Shown: positions 22,988-31,044, counted from the stretch's first letter. The stretch: DNA of 36,188 bases from Fluviibacter sp964387485 (GCA_964387485.1 CAYLWV010000009.1:1-36188), one strand, 5' to 3'. A program made the numbers and translations. The notes: generated from the sequence alone by a model not told the origin.

Positions 22988-23380
22988 TTATTCGGAGCGT
23001 GTCGGAACGGTTGGTGGGTAAACGACCACATCCGCCATGACGTCGTCAATATTGCAAATTTCCAGGCTACAGACACCATCCAGCAACACTAGGTCATTGT
23101 CTTTGGCAAAATTGGCCAGAAACCGGTAGCCGATGGGGGAGATGTCATAGAGTGCGCCATCGATAAACACACACTTGTCGCCTTCCCATTCACCAGGGCT
23201 GACGTAGGGCGAGTAGCGCATTTTCTTTTCGGCCCCAAAAGCCGACATCACGCCACAGAGGCGCTCTGCCCAATCCGATGGACGGAATTTCTTGCCGTCC
23301 TGGGTGCGGCCAACAATGACGAGGCTAGGCGACAGGTTCGAGGTGCTTTTGGCGTCGTCTGTCGGTGTGGGGCTGTTCAT
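22988..23380 (-). CDS. DUF3579 family protein
   Basis: Hypothetical cytoplasmic protein of 130 residues. After a 20-residue low-complexity Ser/Asp/Thr start comes LVIVGRTQDGKKFRPSDWAERLCGVMSAFG and RYSPYVSPGEWEGDKCVFIDGALYDISPIGYRFLANFAKDNDLVL (quoted as RYSPYVSPGEW and PIGYRFLANFA), which match the DUF3579 family found mainly in betaproteobacteria. No catalytic motif is recognised. It is divergent from argD, with a 191-bp spacer, and no function is proposed. Confidence 0.85.
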   Translation of the reverse strand: MNSPTPTDDAKSTSNLSPSLVIVGRTQDGKKFRPSDWAERLCGVMSAFGAEKKMRYSPYVSPGEWEGDKCVFIDGALYDISPIGYRFLANFAKDNDLVLLDGVCSLEICNIDDVMADVVVYPPTVPTRSE

Positions 23381-23571
23381 GTCAACATTCTATCGGCTTT
23401 TGTCTGCTTGCGGGAGTGGATCGTCAGCCACTTTTGCCATAAAATCACGAAGAACAACTTCAGTACGCGTTGCGGCGACGATTCGGTCGGGCCTGGCCCG
23501 GTGTTCGTTCTCGCCGCTTTTTTGTTTTTTTGCTTGAGCACTGCCTTTTCCTTTTTGGCCGAGAAGTCACC

Positions 23572-24744
23572 ATGACCCATGTGATGAATACTTATGCCCG
23601 TCAGCCTGTTGCCTTTACTCATGGCGAGGGCAGCTGGATTGTCGATACCGAGGGCAAGCGTTATCTGGACGCACTGTCGGGTATCGCTGTGAATACACTG
23701 GGTCACAATCACCCGGATCTGGTGCATGCACTGGCACAACAGGCGGGTCAACTACTCCACACCTCAAATCTGTATCGTATTCCTCTGCAGGAAGAGCTGG
23801 CCGATAAACTGGCTTCGCTGTCCGGTATGGAAGAAGTGTTCTTCTGTAACTCCGGTTGTGAGGCTAACGAAGCCGCCATCAAGCTGGCGCGCTTTTATGG
23901 TCACCGTCAGGGCATCGAGAATCCCACGATTATTGTCATGGAGCATGCGTTCCATGGCCGGACAATGGCCACGCTCTCGGCAACGGGCAATCGTAAGACG
24001 CAAGCCGGTTTCGAGCCGCTGGTCAGTGGTTTTGTGCGTGTTCCCTACAATGATATCGACGCCATTCGCCAGGTCGCCGAGCATAACCAGAATGTGGTTG
24101 CCGTGCTTCTAGAAATGATCCAGGGCGAAGGGGGTATCCATCTGGCCGATGACGAATTCCAGCGCCAGCTGCGCACCCTCTGTGATGACAAGGGCTGGCT
24201 GATGATGACCGACGAAGTGCAGTGCGGTATCGGTCGCACCGGCAAGTGGTTTGGTTTCCAACATGCGGGTGTGCGCCCGGATGTGGTGTCGCTGGCCAAA
24301 GGCCTGGGCTCTGGCGTCCCGGTGGGCGCCTGTATGGCGGGTGGCCGTGCCTCAGGCCTGTTTGGTCCGGGTAACCATGGCTCCACCTTCGGTGGTAACC
24401 CGCTGGCCATGCGTGCCGCCAAAACGACCATTGATGTCCTGGAGCGAGATCAGCTGCTGCAGAATGCCGACAAAATGGGTCGTGCCATCCGTGACGGACT
24501 GCGTGCCCGTATTGGCGAGTTCCCGGAAGTCGTCGATATCCGTGGCCGCGGTCTGATGATTGGTATCGAACTGGATCGCCCCTGCGGTGAGTTAGTGGCA
24601 CAGGCGCGCGACGCCGGTCTGCTGATCAACGTGACTGCCGATTCGGTGGTCCGTCTGCTGCCATCGCTCAATATCCATCAGGCGGATGTTGACACGCTGG
24701 TTGAGCGCCTCTCCGACGTTATCACCCGTTTCCTGGGAAAGTAA
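23572..24744 (+). CDS. argD: Acetylornithine aminotransferase (PLP-dependent)
   Basis: Converts N-acetylglutamate semialdehyde to N-acetylornithine in arginine synthesis; many also serve in lysine synthesis. The ATG at 23572 (MTHVMNTYARQPVAFTHGEG) gives 390 residues; the frame stays open to 23470 but that stretch is leader sequence. Motifs: FCNSGCEANEAAIKLARFYG (PLP-phosphate binding, about 91-110), HAFHGRTMATLSATGN, DEVQCGIGRTGKWFGFQ (about 214-230) and the PLP lysine in SLAKGLGSGVPVGA (Lys243). The 191-bp leader contains TAAAAT (23440-23445) as a possible -10 and a T-rich tract. argF starts one base after its stop, so argD-argF are coupled. Confidence 0.95.
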   Translation: MTHVMNTYARQPVAFTHGEGSWIVDTEGKRYLDALSGIAVNTLGHNHPDLVHALAQQAGQLLHTSNLYRIPLQEELADKLASLSGMEEVFFCNSGCEANEAAIKLARFYGHRQGIENPTIIVMEHAFHGRTMATLSATGNRKTQAGFEPLVSGFVRVPYNDIDAIRQVAEHNQNVVAVLLEMIQGEGGIHLADDEFQRQLRTLCDDKGWLMMTDEVQCGIGRTGKWFGFQHAGVRPDVVSLAKGLGSGVPVGACMAGGRASGLFGPGNHGSTFGGNPLAMRAAKTTIDVLERDQLLQNADKMGRAIRDGLRARIGEFPEVVDIRGRGLMIGIELDRPCGELVAQARDAGLLINVTADSVVRLLPSLNIHQADVDTLVERLSDVITRFLGK

Positions 24745-24745
24745 T

Positions 24746-25660
24746 ATGGCTTTGAGACACTATCTCCAGTTCAGCGATTTCAATCGCGAAGAGTACGAGG
24801 TTCTTTTCGCACGCACCCGCTGGATCAAGGAACGCTTCAAGTCATATCAGCAATACTGGCCGCTGGTTGACCGCACGCTGGTCATGATTTTCGAAAAGGC
24901 CAGTACCCGTACGCGTCTGTCCTTCGAAGCCGGTATGCAGCAGCTGGGGGGGGCGGCCATCTATCTGAATACACGCGATTCACAGTTGGGCCGTGGTGAA
25001 CCTGTGGAAGATGCCGCACAGGTGATCTCGCGCATGAGCGATATCGTCATGATCCGCACCTACGAGCAGAGCATTGTCGAGCGCTTCTCGACCTATTCAC
25101 GTGTGCCGGTGATTAATGGCCTAACCAACGAATATCATCCGTGCCAGATTATGGCCGATATCTTTACCTACCATGAACACCGTGGTGATCTACGCGGCAA
25201 AACCGTGGCCTGGATTGGTGATGCCAATAATGTCTGTAACACCTGGTTGCAGGCTGCCCGTATCCTTGATTTCAAAGTGAATGTGTCGACGCCGCCGGGT
25301 TATGAGCTCGATATGTCGCTGGTCGGTGGCAACGGCAGCCACTTCGAAGTCTTTGCTGATCCGATGGATGCCGCCCGCGGCGCCGATCTGGTCACCACCG
25401 ATGTCTGGACCTCGATGGGCTTCGAGGCGGAAAATGACGAACGCCTCAAAGATTTTGCCGATTGGCAGGTCGATGACGACATGATGTCCGTGGCCAACCC
25501 TGGTGCTTTGTTCATGCACTGTTTGCCGGCACATCGTGGTGAAGAGGTGGCGGCTAGCGTCATCGACGGCCCGCAGAGCGTGGTCTGGGATGAAGCCGAG
25601 AATCGTCTGCATGTGCAGAAGGCATTGATGGAGTTTTTATTGCTGGGTCGGGTTGACTGA
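24746..25660 (+). CDS. argF: Ornithine carbamoyltransferase
   Basis: Makes citrulline from ornithine and carbamoyl phosphate. The ATG at 24746 (MALRHYLQFSDFNREEYEVL) gives 304 residues. Carbamoyl phosphate motif STRTR is at 53-57 (FEKASTRTRLSFEAG), the ligand-binding NEYHPCQIMADI follows mid-protein, and the ornithine-binding region shows the DVWTSMGFE segment and FMHCLPAHRGEEV with the catalytic Cys. The length is usual for the anabolic enzyme. It is the second gene of an argD-argF-argG run. Confidence 0.96.
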   Translation: MALRHYLQFSDFNREEYEVLFARTRWIKERFKSYQQYWPLVDRTLVMIFEKASTRTRLSFEAGMQQLGGAAIYLNTRDSQLGRGEPVEDAAQVISRMSDIVMIRTYEQSIVERFSTYSRVPVINGLTNEYHPCQIMADIFTYHEHRGDLRGKTVAWIGDANNVCNTWLQAARILDFKVNVSTPPGYELDMSLVGGNGSHFEVFADPMDAARGADLVTTDVWTSMGFEAENDERLKDFADWQVDDDMMSVANPGALFMHCLPAHRGEEVAASVIDGPQSVVWDEAENRLHVQKALMEFLLLGRVD

Positions 25661-25701
25661 TCCGGTAGAGTTTTGTTTTTAACATTGAGCGGAAAGCAGC
25701 A

Positions 25702-27051
25702 ATGAGCGATATCAAAAAAGTGGTACTGGCCTATTCGGGCGGTCTGGACACCTCGGTAATTCTGAAGTGGCTTCAGGACACCTACGGGTGTGAAGTAGTG
25801 ACCTTTACGGCGGATCTGGGGCAGGGCGAAGAGCTGGAGCCGGCACGTGCCAAAGCGCTGAAGCTGGGCATCAAACCGAAGAACATCTTCATTGATGATC
25901 TGCGTGAAGAGTTCGTGCGTGATTTCGTGTTCCCGATGTTCCGTGCCAATACCGTGTACGAAGGTGAATACCTGCTGGGCACCTCGATTGCCCGTCCGTT
26001 GATCGCCAAGCGCCTGATCGAAATCGTTAACAAAACCGGTGCCGATGCCATCTGTCACGGTGCAACGGGTAAGGGCAATGACCAGGTTCGCTTCGAACTG
26101 GGTGCCTACGCACTCAAGCCCGGCGTCAAAGTGATCGCGCCGTGGCGTGAATGGGATCTGCTCTCGCGTGAAAAGCTCATGAAGTACGCCGAATCGCATG
26201 GCATTCCCATCGACATGAAGCACAAGAAGGGTGGCTCACCCTATTCGATGGATGCCAACCTGCTGCACATCTCCTTTGAAGGCCGTCATCTCGAAGATCC
26301 GGCGGCCGAAGCCGAAGAGTCGATGTGGCGCTGGACCGTGTCGCCGGAAAAGGCACCGAACAAGGCTGAATACATCGATATTCAATACATGAAAGGCGAT
26401 CCGGTGGCCATCAACGGCAAGAAGATGAAGCCGCATGACATTCTGGCCTTGCTCAACCAACTGGGCGGTAAGCATGGCATTGGTCGTCTGGATCTGGTGG
26501 AAAACCGTTACGTCGGCATGAAGTCGCGTGGCTGTTACGAAACCCCGGGGGGCACCATCCTGCTCAAGGGCCACCGCGCGATCGAATCGATTACGCTGGA
26601 CCGTGAAGTCGCTCATCTCAAGGATGACCTGATGCCGCGTTACGCCAGCCTGATCTATAACGGTTACTGGTGGAGCCCGGAGCGCAAGGCGCTGCAAACT
26701 CTGATCGATCATACGCAGGAACATGTCAACGGTAGCGTTCGCCTCAAGCTGTACAAGGGTAACGTGATCGTCGTCGGCCGTGATTCGAAGCATGATTCGT
26801 TGTTCGATCCGACGATTGCCACCTTTGAAGATGACGCAGGTGCCTACGATCAGAAGGATGCCGGCGGCTTCATCAAACTGAATGCGCTGCGTATGCGGAT
26901 TGGCGCCAATCGCGATGCCCGCAAGGAAGCCAAAGCCAGCAAAGCGCCTGCCAAGAAGGCTGTCGCCAAAAAAGCGCCGGCCAAAATCAAAGCAGTCGTG
27001 AAGGCCCCGGCAAAGGGTGCCGCTAAAGCAACTGCCGCTAAAAAGGCGTAA
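25702..27051 (+). CDS. argG: Argininosuccinate synthase with a Lys/Ala/Pro-rich C-terminal tail
   Basis: Condenses citrulline and aspartate with ATP. The 449-residue protein starts MSDIKKVVLAYSGGLDTSVI, with the PP-loop YSGGLDTS at 10-17. It carries CHGATGKGNDQVRFE and SPYSMDANLLHISFEG, of the common type of about 400-410 residues. The enzyme proper ends near MRIGANRDAR (398-407). The last 42 residues are almost only Lys, Ala, Pro and Val (KAPAKKAVAKKAPAK..., KAPAKGAAKATAAKKA), like histone H1 or AlgP tails. This extension is not part of the known catalytic fold. The next gene begins directly at its stop codon, so the end is unlikely to be a sequencing error. A 41-bp gap with a GCGGAAAG ribosome site separates it from argF. 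Confidence 0.96.
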   Translation: MSDIKKVVLAYSGGLDTSVILKWLQDTYGCEVVTFTADLGQGEELEPARAKALKLGIKPKNIFIDDLREEFVRDFVFPMFRANTVYEGEYLLGTSIARPLIAKRLIEIVNKTGADAICHGATGKGNDQVRFELGAYALKPGVKVIAPWREWDLLSREKLMKYAESHGIPIDMKHKKGGSPYSMDANLLHISFEGRHLEDPAAEAEESMWRWTVSPEKAPNKAEYIDIQYMKGDPVAINGKKMKPHDILALLNQLGGKHGIGRLDLVENRYVGMKSRGCYETPGGTILLKGHRAIESITLDREVAHLKDDLMPRYASLIYNGYWWSPERKALQTLIDHTQEHVNGSVRLKLYKGNVIVVGRDSKHDSLFDPTIATFEDDAGAYDQKDAGGFIKLNALRMRIGANRDARKEAKASKAPAKKAVAKKAPAKIKAVVKAPAKGAAKATAAKKA

Positions 27052-27276
27052 ATGATGGAAGGTACCCTGTTCGGTTTTACGGAAGAGCAGATCGCCGACT
27101 TCATGTCGACGTACGGCGTGGCAGGATTCATCCTGTTCATGCTCTTCATCATTGCCGAAATCGCCATCAAATCGAAGGCGGGTAAGCTGGGTACCGCCAT
27201 TCTGTTCTTTGTTCTCGCCTTCGGCATGGTCGGCTACATGGCCAAAGGCATCATTCAGAAAATGTGGGGAATCTAA
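27052..27276 (+). CDS. Small membrane protein, DUF2788-like
   Basis: A 74-residue protein, MMEGTLFGFTEEQIADFMSTYGV then two hydrophobic helices (GFILFMLFIIAEIAI, about 25-39, and LGTAILFFVLAFGMVGYMAKGII, about 46-68) separated by a basic KSKAGK loop. The pattern resembles DUF2788 proteins of proteobacteria; I know no function. The ATG touches the argG stop (TAAATGATG; the second ATG is also possible) and its own stop overlaps the ppnP start by one base. It is therefore translationally coupled on both sides. Confidence 0.75.
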   Translation: MMEGTLFGFTEEQIADFMSTYGVAGFILFMLFIIAEIAIKSKAGKLGTAILFFVLAFGMVGYMAKGIIQKMWGI

Positions 27277-27587
27277 TGGCTCAATACGATAATGTTTCCG
27301 TGGTGAAAGCCGCTAATGTCTATTTCGATGGCAAATGTGTCAGCCATACCATCCAGTTTGCCGATGGCACCAAAAAGACCGTCGGTGTGATTCTGCCGTC
27401 GTCGTTGACCTTCAATACCGGCGCTCCGGAAGTGATGGAAGGTGTGGGTGGTGCCTGTCGCGTGCGCCTCAAGGGCGAAACGGCGTGGAAGGATTATGCG
27501 GCAGGTCAGTCGTTTGATGTGCCGGGTAACTCGTCATTCGAGATTGCCTGTGACGAGCCGTATCACTACGTCTGTCATTTCGGTTAA
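27276..27587 (+). CDS. ppnP: Pyrimidine/purine nucleoside phosphorylase, cupin type
   Basis: Phosphorolyses nucleosides to free base and ribose 1-phosphate. The ATG at 27276 gives 103 residues starting MAQYDNVSVVKAANVYFDGKCVSHTIQFADGTKKTVGV (quoted as VYFDGKCVSHTI and DGTKKTVGVI). Family features GVILPSSLTFNTGAPEVMEG and the closing YHYVCHF are present, matching the small beta-barrel YaiE/PpnP family of about 94-105 residues. GTGGGGA is a good ribosome site seven bases before the ATG. A start at 27264 is possible but lacks support. It overlaps the upstream stop by one base and lies 5 bp before yajQ. Confidence 0.93.
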   Translation: MAQYDNVSVVKAANVYFDGKCVSHTIQFADGTKKTVGVILPSSLTFNTGAPEVMEGVGGACRVRLKGETAWKDYAAGQSFDVPGNSSFEIACDEPYHYVCHFG

Positions 27588-27592
27588 TCATC

Positions 27593-28084
27593 ATGCCCAG
27601 TTTTGATATCACCTCCGAAGTCGATATGCCATCGCTGAAGAATGCGGTGGATGTCGCCAATCGCAAGATTACCAATCGGTATGACTTCAAAGGTTCGGAC
27701 GCTAAAGCTGAACTCAATGAAAAGGATAAGACCATCATCCTGCATGCTGATAATGACTTTCAGCTGGATCAGATGCAGGGCATTCTGCTCCCTGAAATGA
27801 CGAGCAAATCGATTGATGTGCGTTGTCTGGACCATGGGTCGGTGCAGAAGGTGGGTGGCAACAAGGTGAAGCAAGAGCTCAAGGTGAAGGTGGGCATCGA
27901 GCAGAACACGTCCAAGAAGATCGTCACCCTGCTCAAAGACTCTAAGATGAAAGTCCAGGCGTCGATTCAGGGCGAAGCGGTGCGTGTGACCGGTGCCAAG
28001 CGCGACATCCTGCAGGAGGCGATTGCATTGGTTAAAGACGGTATCAAGGATCTGCCACTGCAATTTGGTAACTTCCGCGAGTAA
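27593..28084 (+). CDS. yajQ: YajQ-family nucleotide-binding protein
   Basis: A 163-residue protein, MPSFDITSEVDMPSLKNAVDVANR, with ITNRYDFKGSDAKAEL and the C-terminal KIVTLLKDSKMKVQASIQGEAVRVTGAKRDILQEAIALVK (quoted as KDSKMKVQASIQGEAVRV), which are universal in YajQ. Family members bind nucleic acids, and a Xanthomonas homologue binds cyclic di-GMP and affects transcription; the function here is not fixed. Its ATG lies 5 bp after the ppnP stop, and the operon ends in a terminator 6 bp after its own stop. Confidence 0.95.
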   Translation: MPSFDITSEVDMPSLKNAVDVANRKITNRYDFKGSDAKAELNEKDKTIILHADNDFQLDQMQGILLPEMTSKSIDVRCLDHGSVQKVGGNKVKQELKVKVGIEQNTSKKIVTLLKDSKMKVQASIQGEAVRVTGAKRDILQEAIALVKDGIKDLPLQFGNFRE

Positions 28085-28089
28085 TATCC

Positions 28090-28114
28090 AAGGGCGCCCC
28101 TGGCGCCCTTTTTT
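28090..28114 (+). terminator. Intrinsic terminator of the argD...yajQ unit
   Basis: Perfect 9-bp stem AAGGGCGCC / GGCGCCCTT with a 3-nt loop (CCT), followed by TTTT up to 28114. The next start codon is only 6 bp further. Confidence 0.88.
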
Positions 28115-28120
28115 AATGCC

Positions 28121-28753
28121 ATGGCGATCACTCCTGAACAACTCCGACGTGCTTTCGCTGCATTGCCCCCCGGTGGTCATGCGGCGCACCCTGGCGTGGA
28201 AGAGATCGTGGATGAACCGATCCCTGAAGAAATTCGCGAGCGTTTGAAGACCGGGCGTCGGCCAGCCGCTGTGCTCGTGCCGATCCTGCAATCGGCACCG
28301 GATGCGCCGTTGCGGCTGCTTCTGACGCAGCGCACGGCACATTTACGGGATCACGCCGGTCAGATCAGTTTTCCGGGTGGCGGGCTGGATCCGGGGGAGA
28401 GTGCAGTCGCCGGTGCACTACGCGAAGCCTGGGAAGAGATTGGTCTCGATCCTCAACGGGTGGACCCGTTCGGCCAAATGCCTCAATACCTGACCGGGAC
28501 CGGTTTCAGTGTCTCACCGGTGCTGGCCTTTGTGCATACACCCGTTGATTTAACCCCGCAGGCGGACGAAGTGGCCGAGATTTTCGAGGTCCCGCTCGAT
28601 TTTGTACTGGATCCGAGAAATTTCCGCCAGGAGACGCGTTTTTATCGTGGCACCTGGCGTTCTTTCAATGCCGTCCCCTGGGCTGGTCGCTATATCTGGG
28701 GCGCAACTGCCGGGATGCTGGCTCAGTTATCCGGCATCACGCATGGCACGTGA
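28121..28753 (+). CDS. Nudix CoA pyrophosphatase-like hydrolase
   Basis: Predicted to hydrolyse coenzyme A or related nucleotides. The 210 residues hold the complete Nudix box G-x5-E-x7-REAxEExG (87-109; GGLDPGESAVAGALREAWEEIGL spans it). The preceding LLTQRTAHLRDHAGQISFPGG is the extra signature of the CoA pyrophosphatase group (NudL/UPF0035). The ATG at 28121 follows the yajQ terminator by six bases and has no visible ribosome site; MAITPEQLRRAFAALPP nonetheless looks like a normal N-terminus. Leaderless translation, or a later start (GTG at codon 26), are alternatives. Confidence 0.9.
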   Translation: MAITPEQLRRAFAALPPGGHAAHPGVEEIVDEPIPEEIRERLKTGRRPAAVLVPILQSAPDAPLRLLLTQRTAHLRDHAGQISFPGGGLDPGESAVAGALREAWEEIGLDPQRVDPFGQMPQYLTGTGFSVSPVLAFVHTPVDLTPQADEVAEIFEVPLDFVLDPRNFRQETRFYRGTWRSFNAVPWAGRYIWGATAGMLAQLSGITHGT

Positions 28754-28784
28754 GAAATATGCTATCTTGCAAATAAATAGTGAT

Positions 28785-28829
28785 AGCCTGTTCCATTCTG
28801 GTACTGGCGTCAGGACTGAATAACAGGCT
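28785..28829 (+). promoter_or_regulatory. Inverted repeat enclosing the ribosome-site region of the CobD/CbiB-family gene
   Basis: AGCCTGTT (28785-28792) and AACAGGCT (28822-28829) are perfect 8-bp arms with a 29-nt loop. The right arm contains the only Shine-Dalgarno-like bases (CAGG) and ends 8 bases before the ATG at 28838, so pairing could hide the ribosome site. It lacks the conserved features of a cobalamin riboswitch that I can recognise. Its function is speculative. Confidence 0.3.
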
Positions 28830-28837
28830 TTAGATTT

Positions 28838-29824
28838 ATGAAACTCGTTGTACTGATTCTTGCATTGCTCATCGAACAGGTTCGTCCTCTGCCGTATGCC
28901 CGTCTGGTCGGACAGCCGATGACACGTTTGGCTAACTGGGTCGAAAGTGTTTTTGATTCGGGCAACCGTCAGCATGGCTTTATGGCCTGGCTTTTAATTG
29001 TCGGCGGTGGCGTTTTACTGGCAACGATCCTTGATGCCGTACTGTCGAGTATCAACCTGCTGTTAGGTCTGGCTTTCGGCGTTCTGATCCTGTATCTGAC
29101 GCTGGGTTTTCGCCAGTTCAGCCATTCGTTCACCGAAGTCAACGAGGCGCTGCAGGCGGATGATGTTCCGGCTGCTCGCAAAGCCATGAAGGCCTGGAAC
29201 AGTGAGTGCCCGGACAACGCCAGCTCGGATGAAATTGCCCGACTCGCTATCGAGACCGGGGTGCTGGCTTCGCATCGCCATGTGTTTGGCGTATTGGCTT
29301 GGTTTGTAGTGTTTGGTCCGGTCGGTGCCGTGTTTTATCGCTTGACCGCATTCCTGGCCACACACTGGAACGGCAGCGACCGTAAGGATGAAGAGCTGGT
29401 GGGCGAACATGCCGCCGAAGAAGTCCAGGTCAAGCGTCGTCAGTTTGGTGCCTTTGCCCGTCAGGCGTTTGCGCTGGTCGACTGGCTGCCGGCCCGTATG
29501 ACCGCCGTGGCTTTTGCCATTGTCGGCAACTTTGAGGATGCAATTTACTGCTGGCGCGAGCAGGCCAAGACCTGGCGCGACCATACGGCAGGTGTGATTG
29601 TGGCTGCCGGTGCCGGCGCTCTGGGCGTTAAGCTGGGTGGCGAACTCAGCCATTCGCCGATTCTCGAAGATGATGCCGCTGTCTCTGACCGTCCTGAAAT
29701 CGGGGTGGGGGAAGAAGCCACACCAGCCATTTTGCCGTCAGCCATCGGATTGGTCTGGCGCGCTTTGATTTTGTGGGTGATACTACTCGCAGTTGTAGGG
29801 CTCGCCGCTTGGGTGGGTATTTGA
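28838..29824 (+). CDS. CobD/CbiB-family membrane protein
   Basis: The 328-residue protein has an N-terminal MKLVVLILALLIEQVRPLPYARLVGQPM and membrane segments near residues 48-90. The VLASHRHVFGVLAWFVVFGPVGAVFYRL region and DWLPARMTAVAFAIVGNFEDAIYCWREQA (quoted as DWLPARMTAVAFAIVGNFED) match the core of the cobalamin-synthesis protein CbiB/CobD. No other cobalamin synthesis gene is nearby, and betaproteobacteria carry such a homologue outside cobalamin clusters, so a cobalamin role should not be assumed. The final helix (about 305-325) closes the protein. A possible regulatory hairpin precedes it, and the thiolase gene follows after 35 bp. Confidence 0.85.
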   Translation: MKLVVLILALLIEQVRPLPYARLVGQPMTRLANWVESVFDSGNRQHGFMAWLLIVGGGVLLATILDAVLSSINLLLGLAFGVLILYLTLGFRQFSHSFTEVNEALQADDVPAARKAMKAWNSECPDNASSDEIARLAIETGVLASHRHVFGVLAWFVVFGPVGAVFYRLTAFLATHWNGSDRKDEELVGEHAAEEVQVKRRQFGAFARQAFALVDWLPARMTAVAFAIVGNFEDAIYCWREQAKTWRDHTAGVIVAAGAGALGVKLGGELSHSPILEDDAAVSDRPEIGVGEEATPAILPSAIGLVWRALILWVILLAVVGLAAWVGI

Positions 29825-29859
29825 TTCGTTAAAACCAGTATAGGTTGGGAGACAGAAGC

Positions 29860-31044
29860 ATGAGCAGAGACGTTGTTGTACTGAGTGCAGTTCGTTCGGC
29901 CATTGGCGCTTTTGGTGGTTCGTTGGCAGATATGGAGCCGTGTGAACTGGCCGGCACCGTCATGAAGGAAGCCGTAGCCCGTTCTGGCGTGGATCCTCTG
30001 GCGATCAATTACGTGACCGTCGGTACCACGATGCCGACCGATTCGCGTTATGCCTATGTTTCCCGCGTGGCTTCCATCCAGGCCGGTCTGTCGATGGATT
30101 CTGTTGCCATGCAGGTTAGCCGACTGTGTGCTTCGGGTCTGCAGGGTATTGTGACCACCGCCCAGAACATCATGCTGGGAGATGCCGATTACGGTATCGG
30201 TGGCGGTGTGGAAGTGATGTCTAAGGCCAGCTACATGCTGCCGGCCCTGCGTACCGGCGCCCGCATGGGTGACACCAAGGCCATCGACAGTATGGTTGCC
30301 GTGCTGACTGACCCGTTCGGTGTTGGCCACATGGGTATTACGGCAGAAAACCTGGCCGCCAAGCACGGTATTACCCGTGAAGCCCAGGATGCCTTCGCCG
30401 TTGAGTCGCAGCGTCGCGCTGCTGCCGCCATCGAAGCCGGTCACTTCAAGTCGCAGATCGTTCCGATCATCAAGCAGACTCGCAAAGGCGAAGTCGTGTT
30501 TGATACCGACGAGCACGTCAAAGCGGGTACGACCATGGAGTCGCTGGCCAAAATGAAGCCGGCTTTCAAGAAAGAAAATGGCACGGTCACGGCCGGCAAC
30601 GCCTCGGGTATTAACGACGGTGCTGCCTTCTTTGTGCTGGCTGATGCTGCAAGCGCCGTCAAGGCTGGTCAGAAGCCGCTGGCGCGTATTGTGTCTTATG
30701 CCGTCGCCGGTGTGCCGAACCACGAAATGGGTGAAGGCCCGATTCCGGCAACCCAGCTGGCGCTGAAGAAGGCCGGTTTGAAGCTGGATCAGATGGATGT
30801 GATCGAGTCGAACGAAGCTTTTGCCGCTCAGGCACTGTCAGTCATGAAGGTTCTGGGCCTCGATCCGGCCAAGACCAACCCGAACGGTGGTGCCATTGCG
30901 CTGGGTCACCCGGTGGGTTGCTCGGGTGCGTTCATTGCCACCAAGGCCGTGTACGAACTCAACCGCATCGGCGGTAAGTACGCACTGGTCACCATGTGTA
31001 TCGGTGGTGGTCAGGGTATCGCCGTAATCTTCGAACGCTGCTGA
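29860..31044 (+). CDS. phaA: Acetyl-CoA C-acetyltransferase (thiolase)
   Basis: Condenses two acetyl-CoA or cleaves acetoacetyl-CoA; used in polyhydroxyalkanoate or short-chain acyl metabolism. The ATG at 29860 (MSRDVVVLSAVRSAIGAFGG), preceded by GGGAG, gives 394 residues; a TTG at 29845 is a less likely start. The nucleophilic Cys90 lies in VSRLCASGLQ (most relatives have CGSG, here Ala replaces Gly). The other catalytic residues are in NEAFAAQ, GGAIALGHPVGCSGA (His) and CIGGGQG (Cys). No phaB or phaC is next to it, so PhaA, AtoB or BktB roles cannot be separated; the symbol is tentative. Confidence 0.9.
   Translation: MSRDVVVLSAVRSAIGAFGGSLADMEPCELAGTVMKEAVARSGVDPLAINYVTVGTTMPTDSRYAYVSRVASIQAGLSMDSVAMQVSRLCASGLQGIVTTAQNIMLGDADYGIGGGVEVMSKASYMLPALRTGARMGDTKAIDSMVAVLTDPFGVGHMGITAENLAAKHGITREAQDAFAVESQRRAAAAIEAGHFKSQIVPIIKQTRKGEVVFDTDEHVKAGTTMESLAKMKPAFKKENGTVTAGNASGINDGAAFFVLADAASAVKAGQKPLARIVSYAVAGVPNHEMGEGPIPATQLALKKAGLKLDQMDVIESNEAFAAQALSVMKVLGLDPAKTNPNGGAIALGHPVGCSGAFIATKAVYELNRIGGKYALVTMCIGGGQGIAVIFERC

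Noticed and set aside
25300..26223. Open frame of 307 codons antisense to argF and argG
   Set aside because: It spans two firmly identified genes and their spacer on the other strand and shows no recognisable domain.
28754..28837. Cobalamin riboswitch upstream of the CobD/CbiB-family gene
   Set aside because: Only 84 bp are available and the conserved B12-box-type sequence is absent; only a simple inverted repeat is visible.
29545..30723. Long open frame (392 codons) on the minus strand opposite the thiolase gene
   Set aside because: It is rich in His, Arg and Thr without any family motif and lies wholly antisense to a well-supported thiolase; a shadow of codon bias.
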